The notes under the pieces: generated by a model
Told to the model about the DNA's origin: nothing
What the model saw: the letters and a program-made list of their open reading frames with translations, nothing else
Database searches by the model: none
Assembly (NCBI GenBank): GCA_016463705.1
Contig: JAEMQU010000001.1
Span: 39,986 to 103,985 of the forward strand
Reading direction: 5' to 3'
DNA: 64,000 nucleotides
Source: Opitutales bacterium
Lineage (GTDB): Bacteria; Verrucomicrobiota; Verrucomicrobiia; Opitutales; UBA953
Part shown: in pieces, positions 9,754 through 20,317 of the stretch
Position numbering within the stretch: the stretch's first letter is position 1
Layout: each line of letters begins with the position of its first letter
Position numbers and translations under genes: made by a program

Positions 9754-12700
9754 ATGGCTTTATTCGCTCCACGATCCTTTCGATTTTTAGTAATTGCGAC
9801 CTTTGTTGCCCTCTTCACTGGAAACCTTGGTTCCACGCTTTGCCTGGCTCAAAATAAAGCGGTAGCGACGAAACCAGCTGAAGACCCCCTCACTGTTCTT
9901 TTTTCCAAAGCCATGTTGGCGATGGATCAGAAAAAGTATGATGAGGCTCTGAAAAATTTAGAGGAGCTTGAAAAGAAGGCACCGAAACTGGAAACCAAAT
10001 TGGCGGCGGTCGTGCAATTCAAACGTGCCTCCTGTTACTACCTCAAAAAAGATTGGGCCAAGGCCGAAGGCGCCATCAATTTATTTTTAACTAAGTTCCC
10101 CAAGGGTACGGAAGATTTTTTTGATATTAATGATAACAAAATCGGTGTCGCTCGTTTAACCTTAGTTGAAGTGTACGGCGGGCAGTCGAAATGGGAAGAG
10201 GCCTTAAAACTTTTAGGCGAATTACGCACCAGCCCACTCGTGCAGCCCCAAGACCGCGTGAGCGCCTACGCTCTCTCCGGTCGCATCATCATCGAACAAG
10301 CCAAGAGTGGCACCGATGCGGAAAAGAGAAAAGCTTACGGCCAAGCTTTAGAACTTCTTAAGAAAGCCATCGCGGGTGGCTTGGGTACACCTGAAGCGCG
10401 TGAGGCCGGCAACCAACTCGTCGAAGTTTACACCAAACTCGGCCTCGTTAAAGAAGCTGAACAATTAAAAGCCGAGATTGATTCCAAAGGATCAGGTTCA
10501 CCCGCCGAAATCGTCAGAGCCAATTTCCAACGCATCGAAATCGGTGATGCTCGTTTCGCGAGTGCCGAAGCCAGCACCGACGAAAAAACTAAACTCGAGC
10601 TGTACCGTCAGGCCTTAGCCAGTTACCAAGGCGTGCTCCGTCGAAATAATATTACTCGCTCGATTACGAAGGCGCTGGAGCAAAAACAGAACGAACTGGA
10701 TAACCTGCTACGGGTGACCGGCACCGTGAGTGATGAAACCAAAGCGAAAATTGACATAGTCAACGGCGAACTCGCCCAGTTCCAGAAAATCGAAAGTGAA
10801 TTTTCGAAGAATAAAGATTACGACGCACTCATCGCCTATCGGATTGGCCTTTGCTTATTAGAATTAAAATTACCTTGGGAGGCCTTCGTCGGCTTCCGTG
10901 ATATTTTTGATAACTCTCCTAACTTCACGAAAGTAACTGGAGCCTATTACTATTACATTTTAGCCCTTCGTGAAATCGGACGAAACACTGAAGCCCAAGC
11001 GAAGTGCAAAGAGTTCTTACAAAAATTCCCTGAAGCCGAACAAGTTTCCGAAGTCGCCGTGATTCTCGGATCCATCTCCCAAGATCGCGAAGAATACCCG
11101 GAAGCCATCGAACATTATAAATGGGCGAAGCAGAACGTTAAGAAGATGGACCCTTTTACGATGGAGGAACTCGATTTCCGCATCGCTTCATCGCACTTTG
11201 CACAAGTCGACTGGGAAAAGGCACGCGTTGCCCTCGATGAATTTGCCCGCAAGTATCCGAAGTCACTCGGCAAGGAACAAGTCACCTACATGCGTGCCCT
11301 CTGCTGGTTCTATCAGGGTAAATACAAGGAAACCAAACAGGGGTTTGATGATTATCAGAAACAATATCCCAAAGGTGCGTTCTTGCCCGACGTCCGCTAC
11401 CGCCAAGCGATTATCAAGTACGGACTGAATCCACCCGAAATTGCGGAGTGTCAAAAAATCTGCCAAGATTGGTTGAAGGACTACAGCACGAGCAGCGTCT
11501 TCGAAGTACAAAATCAAGTTCCCGAAGTACATACGTTAATCGGCGATTGTGAAACTCGCTTAAGCACTGATCTCGATAATGCGATTCGTACCGCAGATAA
11601 TAATATTAAAACCAACGGCGATCCTGCGATTAAAAAGAAATATACTTTAGAAAAACAACGCCTCGAAAAAGAAAAAGAAGTCCATCTCGTAAAATCCATT
11701 GAGGCTTACATTGCTGCCACAAAATCGAGTAAAAATAATGCCAGTGCTTTGGAATTCGTTGTACAACAACTCAACAAGCTTCTCTCGGGTCGCGGCGAAC
11801 ATCAAAAACTTAAAAATCTTTACCAAGAAATCTACGACTGGGATCACAACAGCCCTAAGGCGATGTCGTACCTCTACGAGATTATTAAAGCGACCGAGCG
11901 CATGGGCGATAAGCCTGAATTCTCGCAACGCACCGAAGCCACTCAGAAGAAATACAGTGCACTCCTCGCGGGGGCTCGCCGGAAGGTAGATGATTTAACG
12001 AAAGCAGATAGTACCACCCCGGGCGTATTAGCTGCTGCTAAGGCTGAAGTCGCTAAACTCTCCGATGTGCTGGCCGCTGAACTCGATCAAATCGAGAGGG
12101 ACCGACAAGTCAGCATCCTGGCCGCGAAAACTGAAGCACTCGCGATGCTTTCAAAGTCCGTCGCCGAGTCCATCAACGACCGGAAACAAGAAGGCTCGGA
12201 AAAGCTGATTATTTTCTTAGCCGAAAAAATTTCGCGCAAAGTAAAACGCGTGAAACCAGGTATCGCACTCGACCCTAAAGCCTATACCGCCGAGAAGGCC
12301 GAACAGGAAATGACTCAGTTACTTAAACTCGAGCAAAACAAAGACTCTTTAATCGCCCAGGCACGCGGCTATTTCGCGCTCGCGCAACTCTCCGCCTTCT
12401 TACGCAATCCCGAGAAGACTGATCTGTATTTCCGGAAGATTTCCAATAACTATAAAGCCGAAGAACTCAGTTCTACCCTCTTAGGTGTGGTGGGAGATCA
12501 TCTCGCTGCGAAAAGAAATTATCCCGCTGCCGAAGGTCTTTATCAGTACCTGCTCGAGCACCATCGCTCATCCGAGTATGCTGACTTTGGTTTTGCTGGT
12601 ATGGCGGAAGTTCGCCTCAACCAAGGTAAATTTAAAGAAGCACTCGAGCTCTGTAATGAGGCCACGGACAACAACATCGTGATGTCCAAGGAAAAGGATA

Positions 12701-13074
12701 TCAAATTTGCTCACGCTCGTGCTTTAGCAGAATTAGGACGCTACGAAGAAGCACGTAAAGGCTTTGAAGACATTGTTAAGACCAAGGAGTGGAAAGGTGA
12801 GACCACCGCGGGTTGTCTTTACTGGATTGGACTCATGGAAGAGCGCCAAGGAAACTCCGCCGAAGCCGTCGCCTTCTATCGTCGCTGTTACCAAACCTGG
12901 AAGAAGTATGAATTCTGGTCAGCCAAAGCGTATCTTGGTACGGCTAAAATTTTAGCCGGAAAATTAGACCAAAAACCTGAAGCTAAACTTCTCCTCGTGG
13001 AAATGCTCTCCAAGGACCGCATCAAGGACACCCCAGAAGCTAAAGAAGCAAAAATTCTAATGCTATCACTCTAA
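9754..13074 (+). CDS. Large secreted TPR-repeat protein
   Basis: Signal peptide at MALFAPRSFRFLVIATFVALF…CLAQ; many TPR-like repeats; start inferred. Confidence 0.75.
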   Translation: MALFAPRSFRFLVIATFVALFTGNLGSTLCLAQNKAVATKPAEDPLTVLFSKAMLAMDQKKYDEALKNLEELEKKAPKLETKLAAVVQFKRASCYYLKKDWAKAEGAINLFLTKFPKGTEDFFDINDNKIGVARLTLVEVYGGQSKWEEALKLLGELRTSPLVQPQDRVSAYALSGRIIIEQAKSGTDAEKRKAYGQALELLKKAIAGGLGTPEAREAGNQLVEVYTKLGLVKEAEQLKAEIDSKGSGSPAEIVRANFQRIEIGDARFASAEASTDEKTKLELYRQALASYQGVLRRNNITRSITKALEQKQNELDNLLRVTGTVSDETKAKIDIVNGELAQFQKIESEFSKNKDYDALIAYRIGLCLLELKLPWEAFVGFRDIFDNSPNFTKVTGAYYYYILALREIGRNTEAQAKCKEFLQKFPEAEQVSEVAVILGSISQDREEYPEAIEHYKWAKQNVKKMDPFTMEELDFRIASSHFAQVDWEKARVALDEFARKYPKSLGKEQVTYMRALCWFYQGKYKETKQGFDDYQKQYPKGAFLPDVRYRQAIIKYGLNPPEIAECQKICQDWLKDYSTSSVFEVQNQVPEVHTLIGDCETRLSTDLDNAIRTADNNIKTNGDPAIKKKYTLEKQRLEKEKEVHLVKSIEAYIAATKSSKNNASALEFVVQQLNKLLSGRGEHQKLKNLYQEIYDWDHNSPKAMSYLYEIIKATERMGDKPEFSQRTEATQKKYSALLAGARRKVDDLTKADSTTPGVLAAAKAEVAKLSDVLAAELDQIERDRQVSILAAKTEALAMLSKSVAESINDRKQEGSEKLIIFLAEKISRKVKRVKPGIALDPKAYTAEKAEQEMTQLLKLEQNKDSLIAQARGYFALAQLSAFLRNPEKTDLYFRKISNNYKAEELSSTLLGVVGDHLAAKRNYPAAEGLYQYLLEHHRSSEYADFGFAGMAEVRLNQGKFKEALELCNEATDNNIVMSKEKDIKFAHARALAELGRYEEARKGFEDIVKTKEWKGETTAGCLYWIGLMEERQGNSAEAVAFYRRCYQTWKKYEFWSAKAYLGTAKILAGKLDQKPEAKLLLVEMLSKDRIKDTPEAKEAKILMLSL

Positions 13075-13078
13075 GACC

Positions 13079-14095
13079 ATGCGTATTGCTCCATTAGTTC
13101 TCATCGCCCTCTTCGCCCCCTTGGTCAGCGAAGCCCAAACCCTCTTCTTCAAAAATAACGAACGCTGGGAAGTGAATGATCCATTCAAAATGGATAAGTC
13201 TCTGCCACCTAAGCCGCTAATCGATTCCAAGAAAGCTATTATCAGTACGACCAAAGGAACCATCGAACGTACCAGCCGCCAAGGTGACGTGGACATAGTT
13301 TTAACCAAAAAAATCAGCGAAGTGGAAGGCATTGTCTGGGCTCAGCCTGAAAAAATCGTCCAAGCCCAAATCTATGTCAGCCGGGGCGAACCCAATCTGG
13401 CCCTCGATGAAATTGAGCCGGTGATTAAATTCTTTGAGCCCTTAAAGAAGGTTCCTGGTTCGTGGTGGTTAAAAGCATCGATGATTAAATTAGATGCGTT
13501 GGATCGACTCGAAAACGATGCCGCGATTTCGAGTTTCTTAGAAAATCTCGAACGCGCCGATGATGGTACCCAGCCTGAACTCAGCACCAAAATTAAATTA
13601 GCCCGACTCGTGCAAAGCTACCGCAAGGCTGACTACGAAAAAGTCATTACCGAATCCGCTGAGCTCATTAAGAATATCGACGACGTAGAAATTCTCGCTC
13701 GCTTACACATTCTCAAAGGAAGTTCCCTGCTCGTAACTAAAAAATATGAAAACGCGATGAACACTTTTTTACGTGTTCCTGTTTTCTATGGCTCCCAAGT
13801 CGAACAAATCCCCAAAGCACTTTTAGGTGCCGCCAAAGCCTTCCGCGGCATGGATGGTCCAACCACTAAAGAACAAAAGCTCGAAGAAGTTTCCAATCGT
13901 TACCTGCGTAACCTTATCACCAACTACCCTCTTTCCAAAGAAGCCGAAGAAGCCAAAAAACTTCTGCCCAAAGAGGAACGCCTCGAAGCTGAAGCCGATG
14001 CTGGGAAGATTAAGGATGCTGAATTCATCCCCGAAGCCCCCGTGACACCCTCTACCGATGCAACAGAGGAAAAACCTCAGGAAATGAGCAAGTGA
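13079..14095 (+). CDS. Secreted TPR-like protein
   Basis: Signal peptide MRIAPLVLIALFAPLVSEAQ; helical repeats; 4-bp gap from the upstream TPR gene. Confidence 0.7.
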   Translation: MRIAPLVLIALFAPLVSEAQTLFFKNNERWEVNDPFKMDKSLPPKPLIDSKKAIISTTKGTIERTSRQGDVDIVLTKKISEVEGIVWAQPEKIVQAQIYVSRGEPNLALDEIEPVIKFFEPLKKVPGSWWLKASMIKLDALDRLENDAAISSFLENLERADDGTQPELSTKIKLARLVQSYRKADYEKVITESAELIKNIDDVEILARLHILKGSSLLVTKKYENAMNTFLRVPVFYGSQVEQIPKALLGAAKAFRGMDGPTTKEQKLEEVSNRYLRNLITNYPLSKEAEEAKKLLPKEERLEAEADAGKIKDAEFIPEAPVTPSTDATEEKPQEMSK

Positions 14096-14151
14096 ACCCT
14101 TGCCCCCTTTTTAATCTCAACCTAAATAAAATCTAACTCCCCCTATTTACC

Positions 14152-14937
14152 ATGAAGACAATCCGCCTCCCCCTCCTCACGATGGCCTTCCTCGGAATGA
14201 TGACCATCCTCGCCTGCGCTGAAGAAGCTGCCGGCGTAAAAGAAAAAACCATGATGCACCTCTTCGTCGAAGGTGGCTGGGTCATGTACCCAATCACTCT
14301 TTGCTCGGTCGCCATGATCTGGTTCATCGTCGATGGCACCATCCGCACCAGCGCGCAAAAACTTTATCCCGCCAGCCACGTCACCCAATTACGCGAACTC
14401 TTTAAGCGTGGTGATTACGTCGGTGCCTACAACTTCGCCAAGACCGCAGGCTCACCCGTCGCCGAAGTCGTACGTGCAGGGGTTGCCCTCGCACCCGATG
14501 GTAAAGTGATGACCGAAGAAGCGGTCATCTCAGAAATTTCTCGCATTCAATCCGAACTCATGGGCCGCGCGTCCTACCTCTCGGTAATCGGAGTTTGTAC
14601 TCCGATGATTGGTCTGACTGGTACCGTGACGGGTATGATGAAAGCGTTCGATAAGCTCGGCACATCAGGCGTAGGCGATCCTTCACAACTCTCGGGGGCG
14701 ATTGGCGAAGTTCTCGTCGCAACCGCTTCGGGTCTCTTCATCGCAATTCCTGCATTCATCTGCTACTACCTCTTGCGTAATCGTATCCAAAAAGGAATTC
14801 ACGACGTTCAAGAAATCGTCACCGGTCTCTTCCGCTCCTTCCCTTACGATGAGGTCCAAGGTCGTGCCATTGGTGATGAAGAAATCTACGCCGCTAAGCC
14901 TAATTGGGATGCCTCCAGCACTCCACCCTCCGCTTAA
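14152..14937 (+). CDS. MotA/TolQ/ExbB proton channel family protein
   Basis: VCTPMIGLTGTVTGMMKAF…ATASGLFIAIPAFICYYLLRN motif. Confidence 0.95.
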   Translation: MKTIRLPLLTMAFLGMMTILACAEEAAGVKEKTMMHLFVEGGWVMYPITLCSVAMIWFIVDGTIRTSAQKLYPASHVTQLRELFKRGDYVGAYNFAKTAGSPVAEVVRAGVALAPDGKVMTEEAVISEISRIQSELMGRASYLSVIGVCTPMIGLTGTVTGMMKAFDKLGTSGVGDPSQLSGAIGEVLVATASGLFIAIPAFICYYLLRNRIQKGIHDVQEIVTGLFRSFPYDEVQGRAIGDEEIYAAKPNWDASSTPPSA

Positions 14938-14965
14938 GTTCACCCCTTAAACACCAAGACTAACC

Positions 14966-15406
14966 ATGGCAGGAGGAGGCGGAGGCGGGGACGGAGAACC
15001 AGAATTCCAAGTAGCACCGATGATCGACGTGCTCCTGGTCTTACTGATTTTCTTCATGTCCATCACCTCAGCCCAAGTCTTGAAGGTCGATAAAAATATT
15101 AAACTCCCCGTCGCCGTCCATGGTGTAAAACGCGACGACAAAGCTGCTGCGGGATTAATCAATATTTCTTGGGATGCCAGCACCGGTCAGGCCAAATATA
15201 AACTCGATGACCGCGAGTTAGACATCAACGACAAGGACGGCATCTCGAAAGAACTCGCTGCCCGCAAAGGGACCAACGAAAAATTCCGTCTACTCATTCG
15301 GGCCGATCGTCAATGTCAGGCCAAATTTATTTCCAAAGCACTCGAATGGGGTGCCGAAGCTGGCATCGATAACATCGCCTTCTCAGGCCTTAACCGCGAC
15401 GAATAA
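14966..15406 (+). CDS. ExbD/TolR family biopolymer transporter
   Basis: FQVAPMIDVLLVLLIFFMSI TM with conserved Asp. Confidence 0.94.
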   Translation: MAGGGGGGDGEPEFQVAPMIDVLLVLLIFFMSITSAQVLKVDKNIKLPVAVHGVKRDDKAAAGLINISWDASTGQAKYKLDDRELDINDKDGISKELAARKGTNEKFRLLIRADRQCQAKFISKALEWGAEAGIDNIAFSGLNRDE

Positions 15407-15408
15407 AA

Positions 15409-15852
15409 ATGCGCCTCGCCCCTAAAGAAGTTCCATCGGACGCCGGATTCCAAATCGCCCCGATGATTGATGTGGTTTTCGTAATCATGCTTTTCTTCAT
15501 GGTCATGGCCGGTGCCGTCAAAGTGGAACATGAATTAAAAACCACTCTTCCTGGTAATGCCGAAACCGCCAAGGAAACCGACATGCCTGATGAGGTGACC
15601 ATCGGCGTCTCAGAGAGCGGACAAATCACCATCAACGAGGATCCTGTAGGTCAGCCGCAAGACCGCGAACTCGAAGGTCTCTTCAATGAGATGACCAAGA
15701 TGGCCCAAGCCGCTAAACAATCTAAGACCAAACTTCTGATTACCGTACAAGCCGAAGAAGCAGCCCGTTATGAGAGAGTCATCAATGTTCTCGATATTTT
15801 AGCCAAGGCCGACATCAGTAACATCACCTTCTCGGTTGCTGAACCAGAATAA
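15409..15852 (+). CDS. Second ExbD/TolR family protein
   Basis: FQIAPMIDVVFVIMLFFMVMAG TM with conserved Asp. Confidence 0.94.
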   Translation: MRLAPKEVPSDAGFQIAPMIDVVFVIMLFFMVMAGAVKVEHELKTTLPGNAETAKETDMPDEVTIGVSESGQITINEDPVGQPQDRELEGLFNEMTKMAQAAKQSKTKLLITVQAEEAARYERVINVLDILAKADISNITFSVAEPE

Positions 15853-15870
15853 TTAATTTTAATAAGAAAT

Positions 15871-16008
15871 ATGAAACTGCCCGCCCTCTTCTTCTCTTTA
15901 ATCGCATTAGCACTGTCTGGTTGCATCGTCGTCATCGAAGCCCCTCAGAAAAAAGACGGCGCTAAAGCTGAAGCCGGTAAGGCTCTGACTGACAACACGC
16001 AGAAGTGA
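15871..16008 (+). CDS. Small lipoprotein (45 aa; below the ORF-track cutoff)
   Basis: MKLPALFFSLIALALSGCIVVIEAPQKKDGAKAEAGKALTDNTQK with LSGC lipobox. Confidence 0.65.
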   Translation: MKLPALFFSLIALALSGCIVVIEAPQKKDGAKAEAGKALTDNTQK

Positions 16009-17334
16009 TTATCTGAAGCCAGCTTCGGATTCTAAAATAGTACGAATCGCTTCGTAATCATTACCAGTGCGCAGGGGTTCTGGGCTGGGTAAGGCGTAAG
16101 GGAAGGTGGAAGCGTTGCGATCGCCGAAGGCTTGTTCTAGAATCTCTGGGAACTTGGCAGGATGTGCAGTGCCAAACACGACCACTTGGGTGTTCTGATT
16201 ATTTTTAATATAATCTTCGGCGGCCTTCCAACCGACGGCGGTGTGCGGACAGAGAACATAACCACCCTGCTGACGAACACGACGCATGACATCGAGCGTT
16301 TCAGCGTCAGTGACGGTCACCGCATGCACGGCTGGTCCACCTTGGTGCCAAGCTAAGAGACGAGGTAAATTATTAGGGTCACCAATATCCATCGCATTCG
16401 AAGCGGTGGGTGTGGAGCGACGAGGCTGATACTTACCCGTCGCAAATAAATCAGGCAGCGGAGAATTAATATTAGTCGCAGCGATTAATGAATCAACCGG
16501 CAGACCCATGCGACGGGCCAATTGAACGGCTCCGACATTTCCTAAATTACCCGAAGGAACAATAATCGCGAGGCGTTGATTTTTTGCTAATAAACGACGG
16601 ACATGAAAAGCGAAAGGAATCTGGGCAATTAAACGAACAGGATTAATAGAATTGGCCGTGAGTAATGGACGGCGCTGACTGAGTGATTGATCAGCTAAGG
16701 CGCGTTTCACCAAGGCCTGACAGTCATCAAACGTACCATCTACTGAAATGGCTACCACGCCCGGACGACGGCGTGCGATTTGCGATTCCTGCACCGTACT
16801 CACACCGATACGTGGATAGAGAACCACCGCACGAACACCGGGAACATTAGCACAAGCTTCAGTCACCGCACCACCGGTATCACCCGATGTCGCTGCGAGG
16901 ATGGTGAGTTCTGGAAAATCTTTTCCTAAGACATGCGCTGTGATACGTACAAGTAGTCGTACGGCAAAATCTTTAAAGGCTGCGGATGGACCTTGGAATA
17001 ATTCGAGCACACTAATCGCGCTCTCGGGTTTACCTTGGTAACCCTCAGGATAGATGAGGGGTACTGGGAAATTAAAAGCTTCGTGGCAAAGACGCTTTAA
17101 AACATCGGGACCTAACTCATCAGCGAAATAAGGCGCGGTGACGGCTTCAGCGAGTTGCGCGTAAGTATCGTTGCGATGTTGTTCAATGAAGTCGGGCGTG
17201 ATTTGTGGAATCACTTTCGGCACCCACAATCCACCCTTCCCTGGCATCGACGAAAGTAAGACCTCTCTTAAAGAGGCACTTTGCGAAGCATCGGCCGTGG
17301 ATATAAATTCTAACTTATTTTTCGGAGATGACAT
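16009..17334 (-). CDS. thrC: Threonine synthase
   Basis: PSAAFKDFAVRLL PLP-Lys motif, ATSGDTGGAV. Confidence 0.95.
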   Translation of the reverse strand: MSSPKNKLEFISTADASQSASLREVLLSSMPGKGGLWVPKVIPQITPDFIEQHRNDTYAQLAEAVTAPYFADELGPDVLKRLCHEAFNFPVPLIYPEGYQGKPESAISVLELFQGPSAAFKDFAVRLLVRITAHVLGKDFPELTILAATSGDTGGAVTEACANVPGVRAVVLYPRIGVSTVQESQIARRRPGVVAISVDGTFDDCQALVKRALADQSLSQRRPLLTANSINPVRLIAQIPFAFHVRRLLAKNQRLAIIVPSGNLGNVGAVQLARRMGLPVDSLIAATNINSPLPDLFATGKYQPRRSTPTASNAMDIGDPNNLPRLLAWHQGGPAVHAVTVTDAETLDVMRRVRQQGGYVLCPHTAVGWKAAEDYIKNNQNTQVVVFGTAHPAKFPEILEQAFGDRNASTFPYALPSPEPLRTGNDYEAIRTILESEAGFR

Positions 17335-18259
17335 GGACGCCCTTAGGATTGATGCGTGAAACGTAGGGGGTTACTTTAATCGGTATCGAAGCAAAAACTT
17401 CGGTGACGGCTTTAGCGACTTCTTGGGCAACCTTCTCACCTTCACAGAGTGCAAAAACGCTCGGACCCGCACCAGAGATTGAAAATCCTAATGCACCAGC
17501 AGACATCGCTGCGCGTTTTGCTCGATAAAATTCAGGAATGAGACGCTGACGGTGAGGTTCAGCAATCGCATCATGCAATGATCGACCGATTAAAGCGTAA
17601 TCATTTTGGTAGAGACCAGAAATCAATCCTCCCAAGTTTCCGCTTTGTTGAATCGCGGTTTCTAATTGAACGTGGCGAGGCATAATTTCGCGCGCGACTT
17701 TGGTTAGTACAACGATGTCAGGATGCACGACCGCGGCCCAAAGATTATTGGGAATCGGAATATTATGAACATCGAGTTCCGCGTTCGAACGAATTAAAGT
17801 GATTCCGCCTAATAGACACGGGCCAACGTTGTCCGCGTGCCAAGCACCATCAGCGGCGGCTTCACCCGCGACAACGAAAGGTAAGAGCTGACGACGGGTA
17901 AGAGGCTCACCGAGTAAATGATTTACGGCAAAGGCACCGGCGACCGCACTCGCAGCACTGGAACCAAGTCCGCTACCGAAAGGCATCTTCTTGTGAATTT
18001 CCATTTCGATTCCGATATCACCCAAACCGAGGTGGCGAAGAAGATCGAGAACAGCGACTCCGGCGGTATTCAATTTGGGCTCTAAAGGCAGTCGGCCATC
18101 ATCACCGGTAATCTTGGTGATGCGGAACCCGGGCTTGTCGGATCGACGGACAATAATTTCGTCGCCCGGCTTCTCGATGGCGAAACCAAGCACGTCGAAT
18201 CCGCACGCCACGTTTGCGACCGTGGCGGGGGAGAAAACAGTGACTTCTTTTAGTGACAT
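17315..18259 (-). CDS. thrB: Homoserine kinase (GHMP family)
   Basis: FSPATVANVACGFDVLGFA, MPFGSGLGSSAASAVAGAFAVN; start inferred at MSLKEV. Confidence 0.95.
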   Translation of the reverse strand: MSLKEVTVFSPATVANVACGFDVLGFAIEKPGDEIIVRRSDKPGFRITKITGDDGRLPLEPKLNTAGVAVLDLLRHLGLGDIGIEMEIHKKMPFGSGLGSSAASAVAGAFAVNHLLGEPLTRRQLLPFVVAGEAAADGAWHADNVGPCLLGGITLIRSNAELDVHNIPIPNNLWAAVVHPDIVVLTKVAREIMPRHVQLETAIQQSGNLGGLISGLYQNDYALIGRSLHDAIAEPHRQRLIPEFYRAKRAAMSAGALGFSISGAGPSVFALCEGEKVAQEVAKAVTEVFASIPIKVTPYVSRINPKGVHVISEK

Positions 18260-18353
18260 TTTTGACATATCAGCCCCAAAACGAGGGATGGGTAGACCTT
18301 TCGGGTTGCCTCGCCAAGGGTCAACGGTGAACATACTCGTTACCGAGCCAAAA

Positions 18354-20297
18354 ATGGCAAAAAGTACACATCCATTCGGTTTTGTAACCGTTGCAGCCGC
18401 CTCCCCAGCCCTGCGACTAGGAGACCCCGCAGCCAATACTCAGCTCATTATCCAAGCGCTCGAGAAGGCTGCCGCCGAAGGATCTGAAATCGTAGTGCTA
18501 CCCGAACTTTGCCTTACCGGTTACAGCTGCGGTGACTTATTTGGCCAACGTACTCTGCTTAACAGTGCCCTCGTCGGGCTCTCCAAAATCGCCGAAGCGA
18601 CTGCACGACTCTCCCTCACGGCCCTCGTCGGGTTGCCTCTAGAAATTTCGGGACGTCTCTACAACGTCGGCGTCTTCGTTTCGCACGGAAATATTTTAGG
18701 TGTCGTTCCCAAAACTCACTTACCCAACTCGGGAGAATTTTATGAACAACGCTGGTTCGCTTCGAGTCGCGTCGCTCATTTTCAAGAAGTCGAATTATTT
18801 GGAAAAAAAGTTCCCTTCGGCATCGATTTACTTTTTCAAGCTAAGGATGTTCCGGATTGCGTCGTTGGAATTGAAATCTGCGAAGACCTCTGGGCGGTCG
18901 AACCTCCGAGCGGCGCGCAAGCTTTAGCGGGTGCTACCCTGCTCTGTAATCTTTCGGCGAGTGATGAACTTCTCACTAAAGCGAATTACCGTCGCGATCT
19001 CGTACGTTCGCAATCGGCTCGTTGCCTAGCCGCCTACATTTACGCTGCTGCGGGTGCAGGAGAATCGAGCACCGACATCGTTTATAGCGGACACGGTTTA
19101 ATTGCTGAAAATGGCCTTATTCTGGGTGAATCTGAACGTTTTCGCTTCGAATTATCCCTGTTAGTATCGCAGGTCGATGTCGACAAGCTCCAGGCCGAAC
19201 GTCGCCGCAATAGCACTTTCTTTGGTCAGATTCCTTCGTATCAACCGCGTTTGATTAGTTTCGAAGTTAAACATCCAACTGGCACTACGCCCAAACTTCG
19301 TCGTCGCTTCTCACAACATCCCTTCGTTCCATCGGACGCTCAACGTCGCGACGAAAACAGTCAGGAAATTTTTGCGATTCAATCGACCGGCTTAGCGCGT
19401 CGTCTTCGTCACACCGGAGTTAAGCATGCCGTCATCGGAGTATCGGGCGGACTCGACTCTACCCTCGCTCTCTTGGTCATGCTCGAAGCATTTGGTCGCT
19501 TGGGTTTAGATCGCAAAGGAATTATCGGCATCACTCTACCTGGACCTGGCACCACCGAGCGTACACGCATCAATGCACTTAAATTAATGGATGCGCTGGG
19601 CATCACGGCACGTGAGATACCCATTGGTATGGCGGTAGATAATCACCTTAAAGATATCGAACACCCGACAGGAAAATTTGATATTACTTTTGAAAACGCC
19701 CAAGCACGCGAACGCACCCAAGTGCTCATGGATGTTGCTAATCAAACCCAAGGCTTAGTGGTCGGTACGGGTGATCTTTCGGAAGCCGCTTTAGGTTGGT
19801 GTACTTTCAACGCGGATCACATGTCGATGTACCATGTAAATATCGGTGTTCCTAAAACTTTAGTGAAACACTTGGTCTCGTGGGCCGCCCACGCTCGTCA
19901 TGTCGGTAATGAACGCGCGCTGCTTGAAGATATTGTTGCTACACCCGTTAGTCCCGAACTCTTACCGATTGGAGCCAACGGCGAAATGACTCAGCAAACC
20001 GAACTCTTGGTTGGTCCGTATGAGTTACACGATTTCTTCCTCTTCCACTTCATTCGCAATGGATTCCGCCCGGCTAAAGTTCTTTGGCTCACGGAACATG
20101 CCTTCGCCGGTAAGTACGATACCGTAGAAATTAAATATTGGCTAAAAACCTTCCTGACTCGCTTCTTCAGCCAGCAATATAAGCGTTCTTCCATGCCAGA
20201 CGGGCCCAAAGTCGGCTCGGTGGCCCTTTCCCCGCGTGGCGATTGGCGTATGCCTTCGGATGCGGAAGCCACGGCGTGGCTTGCAGAATTAGGCTAA
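18354..20297 (+). CDS. nadE: Glutamine-dependent NAD+ synthetase (nitrilase domain + synthetase)
   Basis: VLPELCLTGYSCGDLF, GIEICEDLWA, GVSGGLDSTLALLV motifs; start inferred at MAKSTHPFG. Confidence 0.95.
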   Translation: MAKSTHPFGFVTVAAASPALRLGDPAANTQLIIQALEKAAAEGSEIVVLPELCLTGYSCGDLFGQRTLLNSALVGLSKIAEATARLSLTALVGLPLEISGRLYNVGVFVSHGNILGVVPKTHLPNSGEFYEQRWFASSRVAHFQEVELFGKKVPFGIDLLFQAKDVPDCVVGIEICEDLWAVEPPSGAQALAGATLLCNLSASDELLTKANYRRDLVRSQSARCLAAYIYAAAGAGESSTDIVYSGHGLIAENGLILGESERFRFELSLLVSQVDVDKLQAERRRNSTFFGQIPSYQPRLISFEVKHPTGTTPKLRRRFSQHPFVPSDAQRRDENSQEIFAIQSTGLARRLRHTGVKHAVIGVSGGLDSTLALLVMLEAFGRLGLDRKGIIGITLPGPGTTERTRINALKLMDALGITAREIPIGMAVDNHLKDIEHPTGKFDITFENAQARERTQVLMDVANQTQGLVVGTGDLSEAALGWCTFNADHMSMYHVNIGVPKTLVKHLVSWAAHARHVGNERALLEDIVATPVSPELLPIGANGEMTQQTELLVGPYELHDFFLFHFIRNGFRPAKVLWLTEHAFAGKYDTVEIKYWLKTFLTRFFSQQYKRSSMPDGPKVGSVALSPRGDWRMPSDAEATAWLAELG

Positions 20298-20317
20298 TCG
20301 TGCTTGATGGGTGAGCG

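Noticed and set aside
14947-15183. Minus-strand ORF with PPPPPPA stretch opposite exbD
   Set aside because: Proline run is the antisense of the Gly-rich ExbD N-terminus (MAGGGGGGDG)
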